In this document: one piece after another, positions 8,314 to 16,829 of the stretch | How positions within the stretch are numbered: position 1 is the stretch's first letter | Layout of the letters: the number at the start of each line of letters is the position of its first letter | DNA from: Myxococcus sp. RHSTA-1-4 | Lineage (GTDB): Bacteria; Myxococcota; Myxococcia; Myxococcales; Myxococcaceae | DNA length: 64,000 bases | Assembly: GCF_020037125.1 (NCBI RefSeq) | Contig: NZ_JAIQDG010000001.1 | Coordinates: 558,001 to 622,000 of the forward strand | Reading direction: 5' to 3' | Made by a program: the position numbers and the translations under genes | The notes under the pieces: generated by a model | Seen by the model: only the letters and a program-made list of their open reading frames with translations | Told to the model about the DNA's origin: nothing | The model's database searches: none

Positions 8314-8808
8314 ATGCACCGAACCTTCTGCGCTCTCGCGAGCCTCCTCGTGCTCGCGGCCTGCGCCTCCGCCGAGCCGAAGAGGCCACCCGCCACACTG
8401 GACCCGTCGAATCCGGATGCGCCCGAAGCCCCGCACGCCTCGCTGCCGGGCACGCTCACGGCTGCCCCTCCCTCCGCGCAGTCCCCCACCGAATCTCCCG
8501 AGGCTGGCCATGCACGTCACGGCGCGGCGGCTCCGGCTTCCACGCGGGACGCGGGCACCACCGCTCCGGGCCATGAACACCATGGCTCCGCATCCCAGCC
8601 CCCCGCGCGGGACGCTGGCACCGCCACTGTCTACACGTGCCCCATGCACCCGGAGGTGCGGTCCGAAACGCCCGGCACCTGCCCCATTTGCGGAATGAAG
8701 CTGGTGCCGGAGCAACCCCGGCCCGGAGGCCCCGCGGACGCGGGACAGCCCCGGCCCGCTCCGTCCGGACATGAACATCATGGCCACGGCCAGGGAGCGC
8801 ATCCATGA
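8314..8808 (+). CDS. Metal-binding lipoprotein with a heavy-metal-binding (CPMHP/CPICGM) domain
   Basis: The 164-residue protein has a lipoprotein signal (LASLLVLAACAS), a Pro/Ala-rich and His-containing linker with GHEHHG motifs, and near the C-terminus one heavy-metal-binding domain: YTCPMHPEV, then GTCPICGMKLVP. The same domain occurs in the P-type ATPase at 21592-24069 and at the N-terminus of CusB-like proteins. It likely captures copper in the periplasm and passes it to the channel or oxidase encoded downstream. The ATG at 8314 is chosen because GAGG precedes it and because it places the signal peptide at the N-terminus. The stop overlaps the next start (ATGA). Confidence 0.85.
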   Translation: MHRTFCALASLLVLAACASAEPKRPPATLDPSNPDAPEAPHASLPGTLTAAPPSAQSPTESPEAGHARHGAAAPASTRDAGTTAPGHEHHGSASQPPARDAGTATVYTCPMHPEVRSETPGTCPICGMKLVPEQPRPGGPADAGQPRPAPSGHEHHGHGQGAHP

Positions 8809-10247
8809 GAGCAGCCGCCCCTGTCTGCATCGCACTGCTCGCGAGCGGCTGTGCCACCATCCAGAAGGACCTCGGCCACTCCGAGGTGGCGTCGCTCGTC
8901 GAGAAGCGGCTGGGCCGCAAGACGCGCTGGAACCAGGGGACGCCCGAGGACGCCGAGGTGGCGCGTCACCTCGACACACTCCTCGCGGGCGACCTCACCT
9001 CGGACCGCGCGGTGGAGGTGGCGCTGCTCAACAACCCCTCGCTCCAGTCCACGTACGAGGACCTGGGTGTCTCACAGGCCGACATGGTGCAGGCGGGGCT
9101 CATCAGCAATCCGACCTTCAGCGGCAGCATCGGCTTCCCCATCTCCGGAATCGGCGGCATCGAGCACGAGTTCTCCCTGGTGCAGGAGTTCGTGGACCTC
9201 TTCACGCTGCCGCTGCGCAAGCGCGTGGCCCAGGAGCAGTTCGTGGCCGACACGCTGCGTGTCGCGCACGAGGCGCTCGCCACCGCGGCCGAGGTGCGCA
9301 AGACCTTCAGCGAGGTGCAGGCGCGCCAGCAACTCGTGGAGCTGCGCCGCATGGTGCTGCACGCGGCGGAGGCCACGTCCGAGCTGGCGGCCCGCCAGTA
9401 CGAAGCGGGCAACATCACCGAGCTGGAGCTGGCCGCCGAGCAGGCCGCCGCCGAGGAGGCTCGGCTCGTGCTGGCACAGGAGGAGCTGACGCTGGTGGAG
9501 GACCGGGAGCACCTCAACCGGCTGCTGGGCCTCTGGGGCCCTCGCACGCAGTGGACCGTCTCGGAGCGCCTCCCCTCGCTGCCCGAGCAGGAGTTGCCAC
9601 TGGAGCGGCTGGAGTCGCTCGCCATCCGGCAGCGGCTGGACATCGACGCGGCCCGGAAGCAGGCCTCGCTCCTGTGGAACGCACTGGAGCTGGCGCGGAG
9701 CACGCGCTACTTCGGGCGCGTCGAGGTGGGCGTCCACACGCACAAGGACGCGGACGGCCCGCGCCTCTTCGGCCCCACCCTGTCGCTGGAGCTGCCCATC
9801 TTCGACCAGCGCCAGGCCCTCATCGCCCGGCTGGAGTCCCAGCACCGCCAGGGCGAGCGGCGGCTCACGGAGCTGTCCGTCAACGCCCGCTCGGAGGTCC
9901 GCGCCGCGCGGGCCCGGCTGCTGTCGCTCCGCATGGTGGCCGAGCGCTACCGGCGCGTCGTCCTCCCCCTGCGCGAGAAGGTCGTGGATCAGTCGCAGCT
10001 CCAGTACAACGGCATGCAGATTGGCCTCTACCAGCTGCTCGCCGCCAAGCGGGAGCAGGTGGAGGCGTATCGCTCGTACGTCGAAGCCGTCCGCGACTAC
10101 TGGATGGCGCGCGCCGAGCTGGAGCGGCTCGTGGGCGGCCGGCTTCCCGGACGGACGACGCAGCCCACCCAACCCGAGACACAGCCCGAACACGGCCAGC
10201 ACCGTGACGGCGGTACGGAGGCTCCTCATGAGCACGGACAACACTGA
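8805..10247 (+). CDS. TolC-family outer-membrane efflux channel lipoprotein
   Basis: This 480-residue protein starts with a lipobox (LLASGCAT) and contains two outer-membrane-efflux repeats of long coiled-coil helices with DRAVEVALLNNPSLQ and, in the second half, LELPIFDQRQ and LQYNGMQIGLYQLL motifs typical of CusC/CzcC-type proteins. It should form the trimeric outer-membrane duct of a metal efflux pump. The C-terminal tail is His-rich (HEHGQH), which is unusual for the family and fits metal handling. It overlaps both neighbours (4 bp upstream, 20 bp downstream). The operon has no RND or fusion subunit, so it may serve the partial RND pump at the left edge or be used with the oxidase. Confidence 0.92.
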   Translation: MRAAAPVCIALLASGCATIQKDLGHSEVASLVEKRLGRKTRWNQGTPEDAEVARHLDTLLAGDLTSDRAVEVALLNNPSLQSTYEDLGVSQADMVQAGLISNPTFSGSIGFPISGIGGIEHEFSLVQEFVDLFTLPLRKRVAQEQFVADTLRVAHEALATAAEVRKTFSEVQARQQLVELRRMVLHAAEATSELAARQYEAGNITELELAAEQAAAEEARLVLAQEELTLVEDREHLNRLLGLWGPRTQWTVSERLPSLPEQELPLERLESLAIRQRLDIDAARKQASLLWNALELARSTRYFGRVEVGVHTHKDADGPRLFGPTLSLELPIFDQRQALIARLESQHRQGERRLTELSVNARSEVRAARARLLSLRMVAERYRRVVLPLREKVVDQSQLQYNGMQIGLYQLLAAKREQVEAYRSYVEAVRDYWMARAELERLVGGRLPGRTTQPTQPETQPEHGQHRDGGTEAPHEHGQH

Positions 10248-11724
10248 CGCCGGGCAGGCTCCCGGTGCTTCACCGTCCGACACCTCCGAGACTCAGGAGC
10301 GCGCGGACAGCACCGGGGGCCCCCTGACGCGGCGGAGCATGCTGGCCACGACGGGCGCCACGCTCGCGGGCGGCGCGCTGCTGCTCAGGGGCGCCACGGC
10401 CCATGCGCAGTCGGACGTCCCGGGCGCTCGCAGGCCCCGGGAGGGCTCCGCCGCGGCGACTGGCCGGCGCCATGCGAGACAGGACTGGCTGCCCCCCGGG
10501 ATGCCGAACCGCGACTACCGGCCCGTCGTCGTGCCCAACGGCTCGAAGCTGCCGTGGAAGGTGGTGGACGGCGTGAAGGTCTTCCACCTGGTGGCCGAGG
10601 AGGTGGAGCACGAGTTCGCGCCCGGCCTGAAGGCCTTCTGCTGGGGCTACAACGGCAAGGTGCATGGTCCCACCATCGAGGTGGTGGAGGGCGACCGGGT
10701 CCGTTTCTACGTCACCAACCGGCTGCCCGCGGCCACCACCGTGCACTGGCACGGCATCCTGCTGCCCAACGGCATGGACGGCGTGGGCGGCCTCAACCAG
10801 AAGTCCATCGCCCCGGGAGAGACGTTCCGCTACGAGTACACCGTGCGCCAGTCGGGCATGGGCATGTACCACTCGCACCATGACGAGATGACGCAGATGG
10901 CGCTCGGCATGGCGGGGCTGTTCGTCATCCACCCGCGCCGGCCCGTGGGCCCTCGCATCGACCGCGACTTCGCCATCCTCCTGCACGAGTGGCGCATCGA
11001 CGCCGGCACCCGCCGGCCCAACCCCAACGAGATGACGGACTTCAACGTGCTCACCATGAACGCGAAGGCGTTCCCTGGCACGGAGCCGCTCGTGGTGCGC
11101 AAGGGCGAGCGGGTGCGCATCCGCCTGGGCAACCTGTCCGCGACGGACCACCACCCCATCCACCTGCACGGCTACCAGTTCCGCATCACCGAGACGGACG
11201 GAGGCCGCATCGCCGAGGCCGCGCAGTGGCCGGAGACGACGGTGCTGGTGCCGGTGGGCAGCACGCGCACCATCGAGTTCGTCGCGGACGAGCCCGGCGA
11301 CTGGGCCATGCACTGCCACATGACGCACCACCTGATGAACCAGATGGGCCACGAGTTTCCCAACATGATTGGCGTGAAGCCGGGCGGGCTGGACGCGAAG
11401 GTGCGCACGCTGCTGCCGGGCTACATGACCATGGGCCAGACGGGCATGGCCGAGATGGCGGACATGGGGATGGCCGTGCCCGCCAACTCCATTCCCATGC
11501 TCGGAGCCCGCGGCAAGCACGACTCCATCACCATGGGCGGCATGTTCACCGTGCTCAAGGTGCGCGAGCGGCTGGAGAGCTACGAGGACCCGGGCTGGTA
11601 CGACAACCCACCCGGCACGCTCGCGGAGGCGGCGGGCACGGACGAACTGCGCCGGGACGGCATCGACGTGAACGCCCCGTCCACCGCCGACCCGGGCTCA
11701 CCCGGCGGTGGCCGCCGCGGATGA
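10228..11724 (+). CDS. Periplasmic multicopper oxidase (Tat-exported)
   Basis: The 498-residue protein carries a Tat signal (LTRRSMLATTGATLAGGALLL) after a polar leader of about 35 residues. All four copper-ligand motifs are present: HWHG (about residue 173), HSHHDEM (about 216), HPIHLHG (about 311) and HCHMTHH (about 362). It probably oxidises Cu(I) to the less toxic Cu(II) in the periplasm; CuoB/CuoC of Myxococcus xanthus are known relatives in function. A Met-rich segment near the C-terminus (GYMTMGQTGMAEMADMGM) may bind extra Cu(I). The ATG at 10228 has ACGGAGG upstream and lies inside the end of the channel gene. The short length suggests a two-domain or compact laccase-type enzyme. Confidence 0.92.
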   Translation: MSTDNTDAGQAPGASPSDTSETQERADSTGGPLTRRSMLATTGATLAGGALLLRGATAHAQSDVPGARRPREGSAAATGRRHARQDWLPPGMPNRDYRPVVVPNGSKLPWKVVDGVKVFHLVAEEVEHEFAPGLKAFCWGYNGKVHGPTIEVVEGDRVRFYVTNRLPAATTVHWHGILLPNGMDGVGGLNQKSIAPGETFRYEYTVRQSGMGMYHSHHDEMTQMALGMAGLFVIHPRRPVGPRIDRDFAILLHEWRIDAGTRRPNPNEMTDFNVLTMNAKAFPGTEPLVVRKGERVRIRLGNLSATDHHPIHLHGYQFRITETDGGRIAEAAQWPETTVLVPVGSTRTIEFVADEPGDWAMHCHMTHHLMNQMGHEFPNMIGVKPGGLDAKVRTLLPGYMTMGQTGMAEMADMGMAVPANSIPMLGARGKHDSITMGGMFTVLKVRERLESYEDPGWYDNPPGTLAEAAGTDELRRDGIDVNAPSTADPGSPGGGRRG

Positions 11725-11810
11725 ACGTCAGGGGCCAGTAAGAGCGCGCGCGGTGCCGCGTTTCCCTTCGCGAGCCGGCGATGAACGCCGGGCAGACGAG
11801 GAGCGACACC

Positions 11811-12035
11811 ATGGCGAAGAATCAGGAAGTCGTACTGAACGTCGAGGGAATGACCTGCGGCTCGTGCATCCGCCACGTCAACAGCGCGCTGCGCAAGGTG
11901 GAGGGCGTGAAGGAGGTGGATGTCCAGCTCGCCAGCGGCCGCGTCATCGTGCGCCATGACTCCGGCACGCCGGACGTCGGCGAGATGATTGAAGCGCTGC
12001 GGGACGCCGGGTACCCGTCCTCCGCCGCGGCGTGA
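11811..12035 (+). CDS. copZ: CopZ-like copper chaperone (HMA domain)
   Basis: This 74-residue protein is a single heavy-metal-associated domain with the binding loop MTCGSC, followed by the beta-alpha-beta pattern ending EALRDAGYPS. Such proteins bind Cu(I) in the cytoplasm and hand it to P1B-type ATPases, two of which are encoded nearby. GAGGAG lies 8 bp before the ATG at 11811. It is the last gene of the plus-strand operon and is followed by a strong terminator. Confidence 0.93.
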   Translation: MAKNQEVVLNVEGMTCGSCIRHVNSALRKVEGVKEVDVQLASGRVIVRHDSGTPDVGEMIEALRDAGYPSSAAA

Positions 12036-12080
12036 GTCCCCTCCTCGGCCAGTGGCTGAGCCCCGAGACGACCGCACCTC

Positions 12081-12144
12081 GCGGAACGAGGTGGCCCTCC
12101 GCTCCGGACATCCCGGGGACGGGCGGTCACCTCGTTCCGCTTTT
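12081..12144 (+). terminator. Rho-independent terminator of the copper oxidase operon
   Basis: GCGGAACGAGGTG (12081-12093) pairs perfectly with CACCTCGTTCCGC (12128-12140), and TTTT follows directly. The loop of 34 nt may itself fold. It ends the plus-strand operon just after the CopZ-like gene. Confidence 0.8.
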
Positions 12145-12248
12145 CGCCGTTGGCCCCTGGAGCATGGCGTACAAAACGCGAAACCCCACCCGGCACGAGA
12201 CAGCCTCCGTGGAGACGGAGGCCCGCCGCGTGAGCCAGGTGGGGAAGG

Positions 12249-12264
12249 CCTCGGGTGCCCGAGG
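12249..12264 (-). terminator. Short hairpin after the second oxidase gene
   Basis: CCTCGGG and CCCGAGG enclose a two-base loop 20 bp beyond the stop of the minus-strand oxidase gene. A further hairpin (CCTCCGT/ACGGAGG, 12203-12220) lies just beyond. No clear U-run is present, so this is a candidate only. Confidence 0.4.
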
Positions 12265-12283
12265 CGGATGAAGCGCGGTGCCC

Positions 12284-13606
12284 TCAGCCGAAGCGAGCGT
12301 CCACGTCGATGCCGTCCGCGGCCAGCCGCGACGGGTCGGCCTTGTCGGCCACGGTGCCACGGGGGTGCACGTACCAGCCGCTCCCGTCCTCCGTCTCCGG
12401 GTTCTCCCGCACCTTGAGCAGGGTGAACATGCCGCCCATGTCGATGGAGCCGAAGGGCCCCTTGCCGCCCACCATGGGAATGCTGTTGGCGGGCATTGGC
12501 ATTCCCATCTCCTCCATGCCGCCCATGCCCTGGTGCCCCATCGTCATGTAGCCCGGCACCAGCGACTGCACCCGCCGGTCGATGGCCCGCGCGTCGGCCC
12601 CCAGTGTCACCGGGGCCGCGTGGCCCATCTGGTTCATCACGTGGTGCGTCATGTGGCAGTGCATGGCCCAGTCGCCGGGCTCGTCCGCGACGAACTCGAT
12701 GACACGCGTGCTGCCCACCGGCACCAGCACCGTCGTCTCCGGGTAGCGCGCGGACTCGGGGACGTAGCCCCCGTCCGTGGCCGTCATCTCGAACGACAGG
12801 CCGTGCAGGTGGATGGGGTGGTGGTCCATCGCGGACAGGTTGCCCAGGCGGATGCGCACCCGCTCCCCACGCCCGATGACGAGCGGCGCGGTGGCCGGGA
12901 AGGCCTTGGAGTTGAACGTGAGGACGTTGAAGTCACTCATCGCGCTGGGGTCCGGCCGGCGCATGCCCGGCAGCACCTTCCACTCGTGCGTCATCAGCGC
13001 GAAGTCTCGGTCCACGCGCGGGCCGCGCGGGCGCTTCGGGTGGACGATGAACATCCCCATCATCCCGAGCGCCATCTGCGTCATCTCGTCGTAGTGGGGG
13101 TGATACATGTACGTGCCCGGCCGGTTCAGCGTGAGCTCGTAGACGAAGGTCTCCCCCGGAGGAATGGGGCGCTGGTTGAGCCCGGACACGCCGTCCATGC
13201 CGTTGGGGACGATGAGCCCATGCCAGTGCACGGTGGTGGGCTCGGGCAGCCGGTTGGTGACGTAGATGCGGACCCGGTCCCCCTCCACCGCCTCGATGGT
13301 GGGGCCCGGCGTCGAGCCGTTGTAGCCCCACGCCTCCACCTCCAGCCCGGGAGCGAAGGTGTGCTTCACCGGCATCGCCACCAGGTGGCCCACCTTCACG
13401 CCACCCACGTTCTTCCACGGCAGCGTGGAGCCGTTGGGCGTGGTGACGGCCACCTGCCCTCCCGGAGCGATGATGCGCGGCTTTTCAGCGCGCGCGGTGA
13501 CGGGCGCGAGCGGCGCGGGATGAGGCTGCCCCTCGGCGAGAGCGTGGCGGGCGAGCAGCGTGCCCCCGGCCAGTGCCCCCAGCTGCATGAATTCCCTGCG
13601 GTCCAT
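12284..13606 (-). CDS. Second multicopper oxidase
   Basis: The 440-residue protein has an N-terminal export signal with an RR pair (MDRREFMQLGALAGGTLLA), probably Tat-dependent, and the copper motifs HWHGLIVPNG, YHPHYDEM, HPIHLHG and HCHMTHHVMNQMGH. It is close to the oxidase at 10228-11724 in layout, including the Met-rich stretch MGHQGMGGMEEMGMPMP near the C-terminus. The pair look like divergent copies that face each other across a shared terminator region. It is the last gene of a minus-strand operon (His-rich lipoprotein, channel, oxidase). The ATG at 13606 gives the proper signal peptide, with AGAGGA upstream. Confidence 0.92.
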   Translation of the reverse strand: MDRREFMQLGALAGGTLLARHALAEGQPHPAPLAPVTARAEKPRIIAPGGQVAVTTPNGSTLPWKNVGGVKVGHLVAMPVKHTFAPGLEVEAWGYNGSTPGPTIEAVEGDRVRIYVTNRLPEPTTVHWHGLIVPNGMDGVSGLNQRPIPPGETFVYELTLNRPGTYMYHPHYDEMTQMALGMMGMFIVHPKRPRGPRVDRDFALMTHEWKVLPGMRRPDPSAMSDFNVLTFNSKAFPATAPLVIGRGERVRIRLGNLSAMDHHPIHLHGLSFEMTATDGGYVPESARYPETTVLVPVGSTRVIEFVADEPGDWAMHCHMTHHVMNQMGHAAPVTLGADARAIDRRVQSLVPGYMTMGHQGMGGMEEMGMPMPANSIPMVGGKGPFGSIDMGGMFTLLKVRENPETEDGSGWYVHPRGTVADKADPSRLAADGIDVDARFG

Positions 13607-13649
13607 GGTGTCGTGTCCTCTCGAAAGCGAAGTGCCGTGATGGCGAAGG

Positions 13650-15107
13650 TCAGTGCGCGTCCGCCGGAGCGGCGCCGCCGGAGCCGGGGGTTGCCGCCGA
13701 GACGCGAGTGGGCCCCAATTCCAGGCCCTGGTGGCGGCCCGCCAGGAGCTGCTCCAGCGCGGAGCGGGCGCGATGGTGTTCGAGCAGCGTCTCCACGTAG
13801 GTGCTGGCGGCATCCGTCACCGCGGCCTGGGCGCGCAGCACCTCGAAGACGCCGACCTGCATGGCGTTGTACTGGAGCACCGTCTCGTCGAGCGCCCTGC
13901 TGCGCGCGGGCAGGAGCACGTCCCGCACGTGCCGAGCCCGGCGCGCGGTGGACTCCACGCGCCCACGGGCCTGGCGCAGCGAGGCGCGGATGGCGGTGGC
14001 CGTGGCCTCGTACCGGGCCTTGAGGGACTCGCGCGAGGAGAGCGCGGACATGCGCTCGCCCTGCTTGCGGTCGAATAGCGGAAGCCCCACGGTGAGGTGG
14101 GCGCCCAGCTCCCACCGGTCCTCGTCCTTCTCGCCGTGGAGGCCACCGGACAGGTGGGGCAGGAAGCCCTCCGTCGCCGCGAGCCGGTGGCGCTGGTCCG
14201 CGGACTCCATGCGGCCCCGCAGCTCGGCCAGGTCGAGGCTCGCCTCGATGGCGCGCGCCTCCAGCCCCTCGCCCGGCCCCAGCTCTTCCGCCGGGTCGGC
14301 CAGCGGCGCGTCCAGCGTCCAGCGGGTGCTCGGACCGAAGAGGCCCAGCAACACGTTGAGCGCCTCGCGCGCGTCCAGCAGGGCGCTCTCCGCCTCGGCC
14401 ACGGCCAGCCGCGCGGACTCCACGGCGGAGCGCTCGTTGGCCAGGGTGAGCGCGGAGACGTTGCCCACCTTCTCCAGCTCCACCGCCGTGCCATGGCCCG
14501 CCTGCGCGGTCTGCAGGGCCCGGTTGCGCAGGTCCAGTTGCTGCTGGCGCGCCTGGACCTCGAGGAAGGCCAGCCGCGTACGGTACGCCAGCTCCAGCAC
14601 CGTTCCCGCCGTGCGGGCCCGCTCCGCCGAGCGCTCGGCCTGGGCCGCGCCGCGGCGGAGGGGCAGGAGGATGAGCTCGGACAGGTCGTACTCGAGCCCG
14701 ATGTCCACCTGCATGGGGTCGTCGCCCTGGGTGGGCTTGCGCAGCTCCAGCTCCACCTCGGGGTTGGGCGGGAGGCTGGCCTGCACGAGGTTGCCGGTGG
14801 CCACGCCCAGGTCGTGCATGGCGGCGCGCAGCTCGCGGTTGTTCAGCAGGGCGATGCTGACGGCGCTATCGGCGGTGAGCGGCCGGGCCAGCAGCGCCTG
14901 CACGTCCACGTCCGTGTCCGTCCGCGAGGCCTCACCCGAGAGCGCATTCACCGGGACACCCGGCGTCCAGCGAGAGCCTAGCGTCGCGTGCACGTCGCGC
15001 GCGTCGCTGGCCAGGGGGACGGTGACGCATCCACCCAGGACGAGCGTGGAGGCCAGGAGGGCGCCGGCGGCGGGTCTCTTCCAGCGTGAGGGTGACCAGG
15101 TCTTCAT
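13650..15107 (-). CDS. TolC-family outer-membrane efflux channel lipoprotein
   Basis: A 485-residue channel protein with lipobox (LVLGGCVT), SAVSIALLNNRELRAAMHDLG in the first repeat and LTVGLPLFDRKQGERM plus VLQYNAMQVGVFEVL in the second, as in CusC/CzcC proteins. It is paired with an oxidase here exactly as another channel is paired with an oxidase in the converging operon, which argues for duplication of a channel-oxidase module. Gaps to the lipoprotein (34 bp) and the oxidase (43 bp) support one transcript. It would form the outer-membrane duct for periplasmic metal expulsion. Confidence 0.92.
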   Translation of the reverse strand: MKTWSPSRWKRPAAGALLASTLVLGGCVTVPLASDARDVHATLGSRWTPGVPVNALSGEASRTDTDVDVQALLARPLTADSAVSIALLNNRELRAAMHDLGVATGNLVQASLPPNPEVELELRKPTQGDDPMQVDIGLEYDLSELILLPLRRGAAQAERSAERARTAGTVLELAYRTRLAFLEVQARQQQLDLRNRALQTAQAGHGTAVELEKVGNVSALTLANERSAVESARLAVAEAESALLDAREALNVLLGLFGPSTRWTLDAPLADPAEELGPGEGLEARAIEASLDLAELRGRMESADQRHRLAATEGFLPHLSGGLHGEKDEDRWELGAHLTVGLPLFDRKQGERMSALSSRESLKARYEATATAIRASLRQARGRVESTARRARHVRDVLLPARSRALDETVLQYNAMQVGVFEVLRAQAAVTDAASTYVETLLEHHRARSALEQLLAGRHQGLELGPTRVSAATPGSGGAAPADAH

Positions 15108-15141
15108 GGTGCGTGTTTCCGTCGCGAGTGGCTACGAATGG

Positions 15142-15603
15142 CTAGTGGTGGTGACCGTGGGCGGGAGCGGGCGTGCCGGCGTCCGGGGCGGGAGCGGAGG
15201 GGCCGTCATGCGCGCCCTGCTTCTGTGCGCCGTGGCCCGCGTGCGCATCGGAGGTCCTGCCCTTGTCGTGGCTCGTGTGCTGACCGTGCCCCGCGTGCTG
15301 ACCGTGCCCGCCATGGCCCGCGTGTCCGGTCCCCACCCCTTCCGCGGCGTCCTGCCGCGCCGCTCCTCCGTGGCTCCCGTGATGGCCGGCATGACCTCCG
15401 CCCGTGGCCGCGGCTCCGGAGGCAAGGCCCGAGGGAGCGAGCAGTGGGTCGGCATCGGCCAGCACCTCGGCCAGGGTGGGACGGGGAGCTTCGGGGGCAC
15501 GAAGGGACGTGGGCGACGTGGGGTCCGCGTCGAGCGCGCTCCAGGAAGCGGCGGCGCAGGCGGACAGCGGCGACACGAGGGAAAGGACGAGGAGCTTCTT
15601 CAT
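15142..15603 (-). CDS. His-rich metal-binding lipoprotein
   Basis: This 153-residue protein starts MKKLLVLSLVSPLSACAAAS, a lipoprotein signal, and its second half contains about 18 histidines in GHAGHGGHGQH-type runs, ending HGHHH. There is no recognised fold. Such sequences bind Cu, Ni or Zn in bulk and suggest a periplasmic or outer-membrane metal sponge. It is the first gene of the lipoprotein-channel-oxidase operon and has a CTGTAAG-N16-CGTTTG promoter motif 35 bp before its start. Confidence 0.75.
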   Translation of the reverse strand: MKKLLVLSLVSPLSACAAASWSALDADPTSPTSLRAPEAPRPTLAEVLADADPLLAPSGLASGAAATGGGHAGHHGSHGGAARQDAAEGVGTGHAGHGGHGQHAGHGQHTSHDKGRTSDAHAGHGAQKQGAHDGPSAPAPDAGTPAPAHGHHH

Positions 15604-15637
15604 GGTGGGATTCCTTTCGGAGCGAGTGCTTCAGCGC

Positions 15638-15668
15638 CGCAAACGCGGAAGGGGCCGGAGACTTACAG
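15638..15668 (-). promoter_or_regulatory. Putative ECF-sigma promoter of the His-rich lipoprotein operon
   Basis: On the minus strand CTGTAAG (15668-15662) and CGTTTGCG (15645-15638) are separated by 16 bp. The same two boxes with the same spacer occur before three more copper genes in the window. TGTAA-like -35 and CGT-containing -10 boxes are typical of ECF sigma promoters. Confidence 0.72.
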
Positions 15669-15677
15669 GCGCGAAGC

Positions 15678-16058
15678 TCAGGTCTCGGCGATGAGGCGGC
15701 CGCGCAGCATGTTCATTCCGCAGGTGAAGTCGTACGCACCTGGAGTGAGCGCAGGCAGGTCGATGCTCACCACGCGCCCGGTGGGCAGGGAGCGCGACAC
15801 GCCGAGGTCACCGAGCACGAGCTGCTCGGAGCACGCGGAGCGGTCCGTGCGCAGGACGTTGAGCTTCACCGGCACGCCCGCGCGCACCACGATGCGGTCG
15901 GGGCGGTAGCCGCCGTCCACCATCAGGTCCACCTCCTGGGCGCCGCCCACCTCACTCCGGGCCCGGGTGCGCTTGCGCGGGCCGAAGAAGAACAGAACGG
16001 TGGCCACCGCCAACAACATGCTTCCCGAGACGACTCCGACTTCCACAGGGTCCAACAT
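15678..16058 (-). CDS. Membrane-anchored cupredoxin-domain protein
   Basis: The 126-residue protein has one N-terminal transmembrane helix (VVSGSMLLAVATVLFFF) and a cupredoxin_1-type domain on the outer face. Candidate ligands are the Cys in SACSEQ and the Cys/Met cluster TCGMNML close to the C-terminus. The closely similar arrangement (GGCGEE, TCGMQMMKG) occurs at the C-terminus of the lipoprotein at 26044-27153. It probably carries or buffers copper at the periplasmic face of the inner membrane, possibly for the P-type ATPases. It has its own ECF-type promoter motif 70 bp upstream and lies 74 bp before the His-rich lipoprotein gene. Confidence 0.85.
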   Translation of the reverse strand: MLDPVEVGVVSGSMLLAVATVLFFFGPRKRTRARSEVGGAQEVDLMVDGGYRPDRIVVRAGVPVKLNVLRTDRSACSEQLVLGDLGVSRSLPTGRVVSIDLPALTPGAYDFTCGMNMLRGRLIAET

Positions 16059-16128
16059 GGCGCTCTCCGTTGACGCGAGGTCCGAGCGGCGGGGAGCTGC
16101 CTTCCGAGCCCGCCGCCGCTTTCATCCA

Positions 16129-16159
16129 CGCAAACGCGGAGGGCGCCGGGCTCTTACAG
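16129..16159 (-). promoter_or_regulatory. Putative ECF-sigma promoter of the cupredoxin gene
   Basis: On the minus strand CTGTAAG (16159-16153) and CGTTTGCG (16136-16129) are 16 bp apart, matching the motif before the His-rich lipoprotein almost base for base in both boxes. It is 70 bp before the cupredoxin start. Confidence 0.72.
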
Positions 16160-16295
16160 GTGCCGATGGGAGCCCGCGTCCGGGAGCGGGCACCGAGCGG
16201 AACCGGGCGTCCCTGAGGCGAGCGCCACGGCCCCCGAGTCCCACACGTTCAGCGGACGTGAAGGCACGTGCGTCACGGCCTCGCGCGGAGGAGCC

Positions 16296-16693
16296 GGAAC
16301 GGAATGCCCATTCCGCATGGCCTTGCCCTGCCTCCACCGCTCACGGGCCCTTCCGCCCGTGCAGGCCAGCCCCCCGGAGCGCCCGTGTCCGGAATGGAAT
16401 GTCCATTCCGCGTGGCCGCCCCAGCCTGCACCGCTCACGGGCCCTTCCGCCCGTGCAGGCCAGCCCCCCGGAGCGCCCTTGTCCGGAATGGAATGTCCAT
16501 TCCGCGTGGCCGCCCCAGCCTGCACCGCTCACGGCCCCTTCCACCCCTGCATGCAGGCCAGCCCCCGGAGCGCCCGTGTCCGGAATGGAATGTCCATTCC
16601 GCGTGGTCTGCCAGCCCCGCCCCGCTCGAGGGCCCTGCCTGCCCGGCCTGTCAGCCTCCTGGGGGAGCATGTCCGGAATGGAGCCTCCGTTCC
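16296..16693. repeat. Five tandem ~95-bp units with palindromic GGAATGG...CCATTCC cores
   Basis: Palindromic cores begin at 16296, 16391, 16485, 16582 and 16675, a period of 93-97 bp. The middle three read GGAATGG-AATGT-CCATTCC followed by GCGTGG; the first and last carry a mismatch or two. Units also carry a second hairpin, CACGGGC-CCTTCC-GCCCGTG. Short minus- and plus-strand reading frames through the units encode only repeated peptides and are not genes. The repeats fill the 771-bp gap between the P-type ATPase stop (16830) and the cupredoxin start (16058). Outside them and the ECF-type promoter I see nothing in that gap. The same core occurs at 43697-43889. Confidence 0.85.
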
Positions 16694-16829
16694 GCATGAC
16701 CTGCCAGGGTCCTCGCCGGTCGGGGGCCTTCGCCGCCTCGTCGGGCCCGGAGGCGCCTTCGATCCCCCCCGTGGCCCAGGCCTCAGCGGGCGGCACCTTG
16801 CCTCATGCGATTCCCCGCCGCGTCATGAA

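Noticed and set aside
16290..16700. CRISPR array
   Set aside because: The units are whole 95-bp tandem repeats with no unique spacers of equal length, and no cas genes are near.
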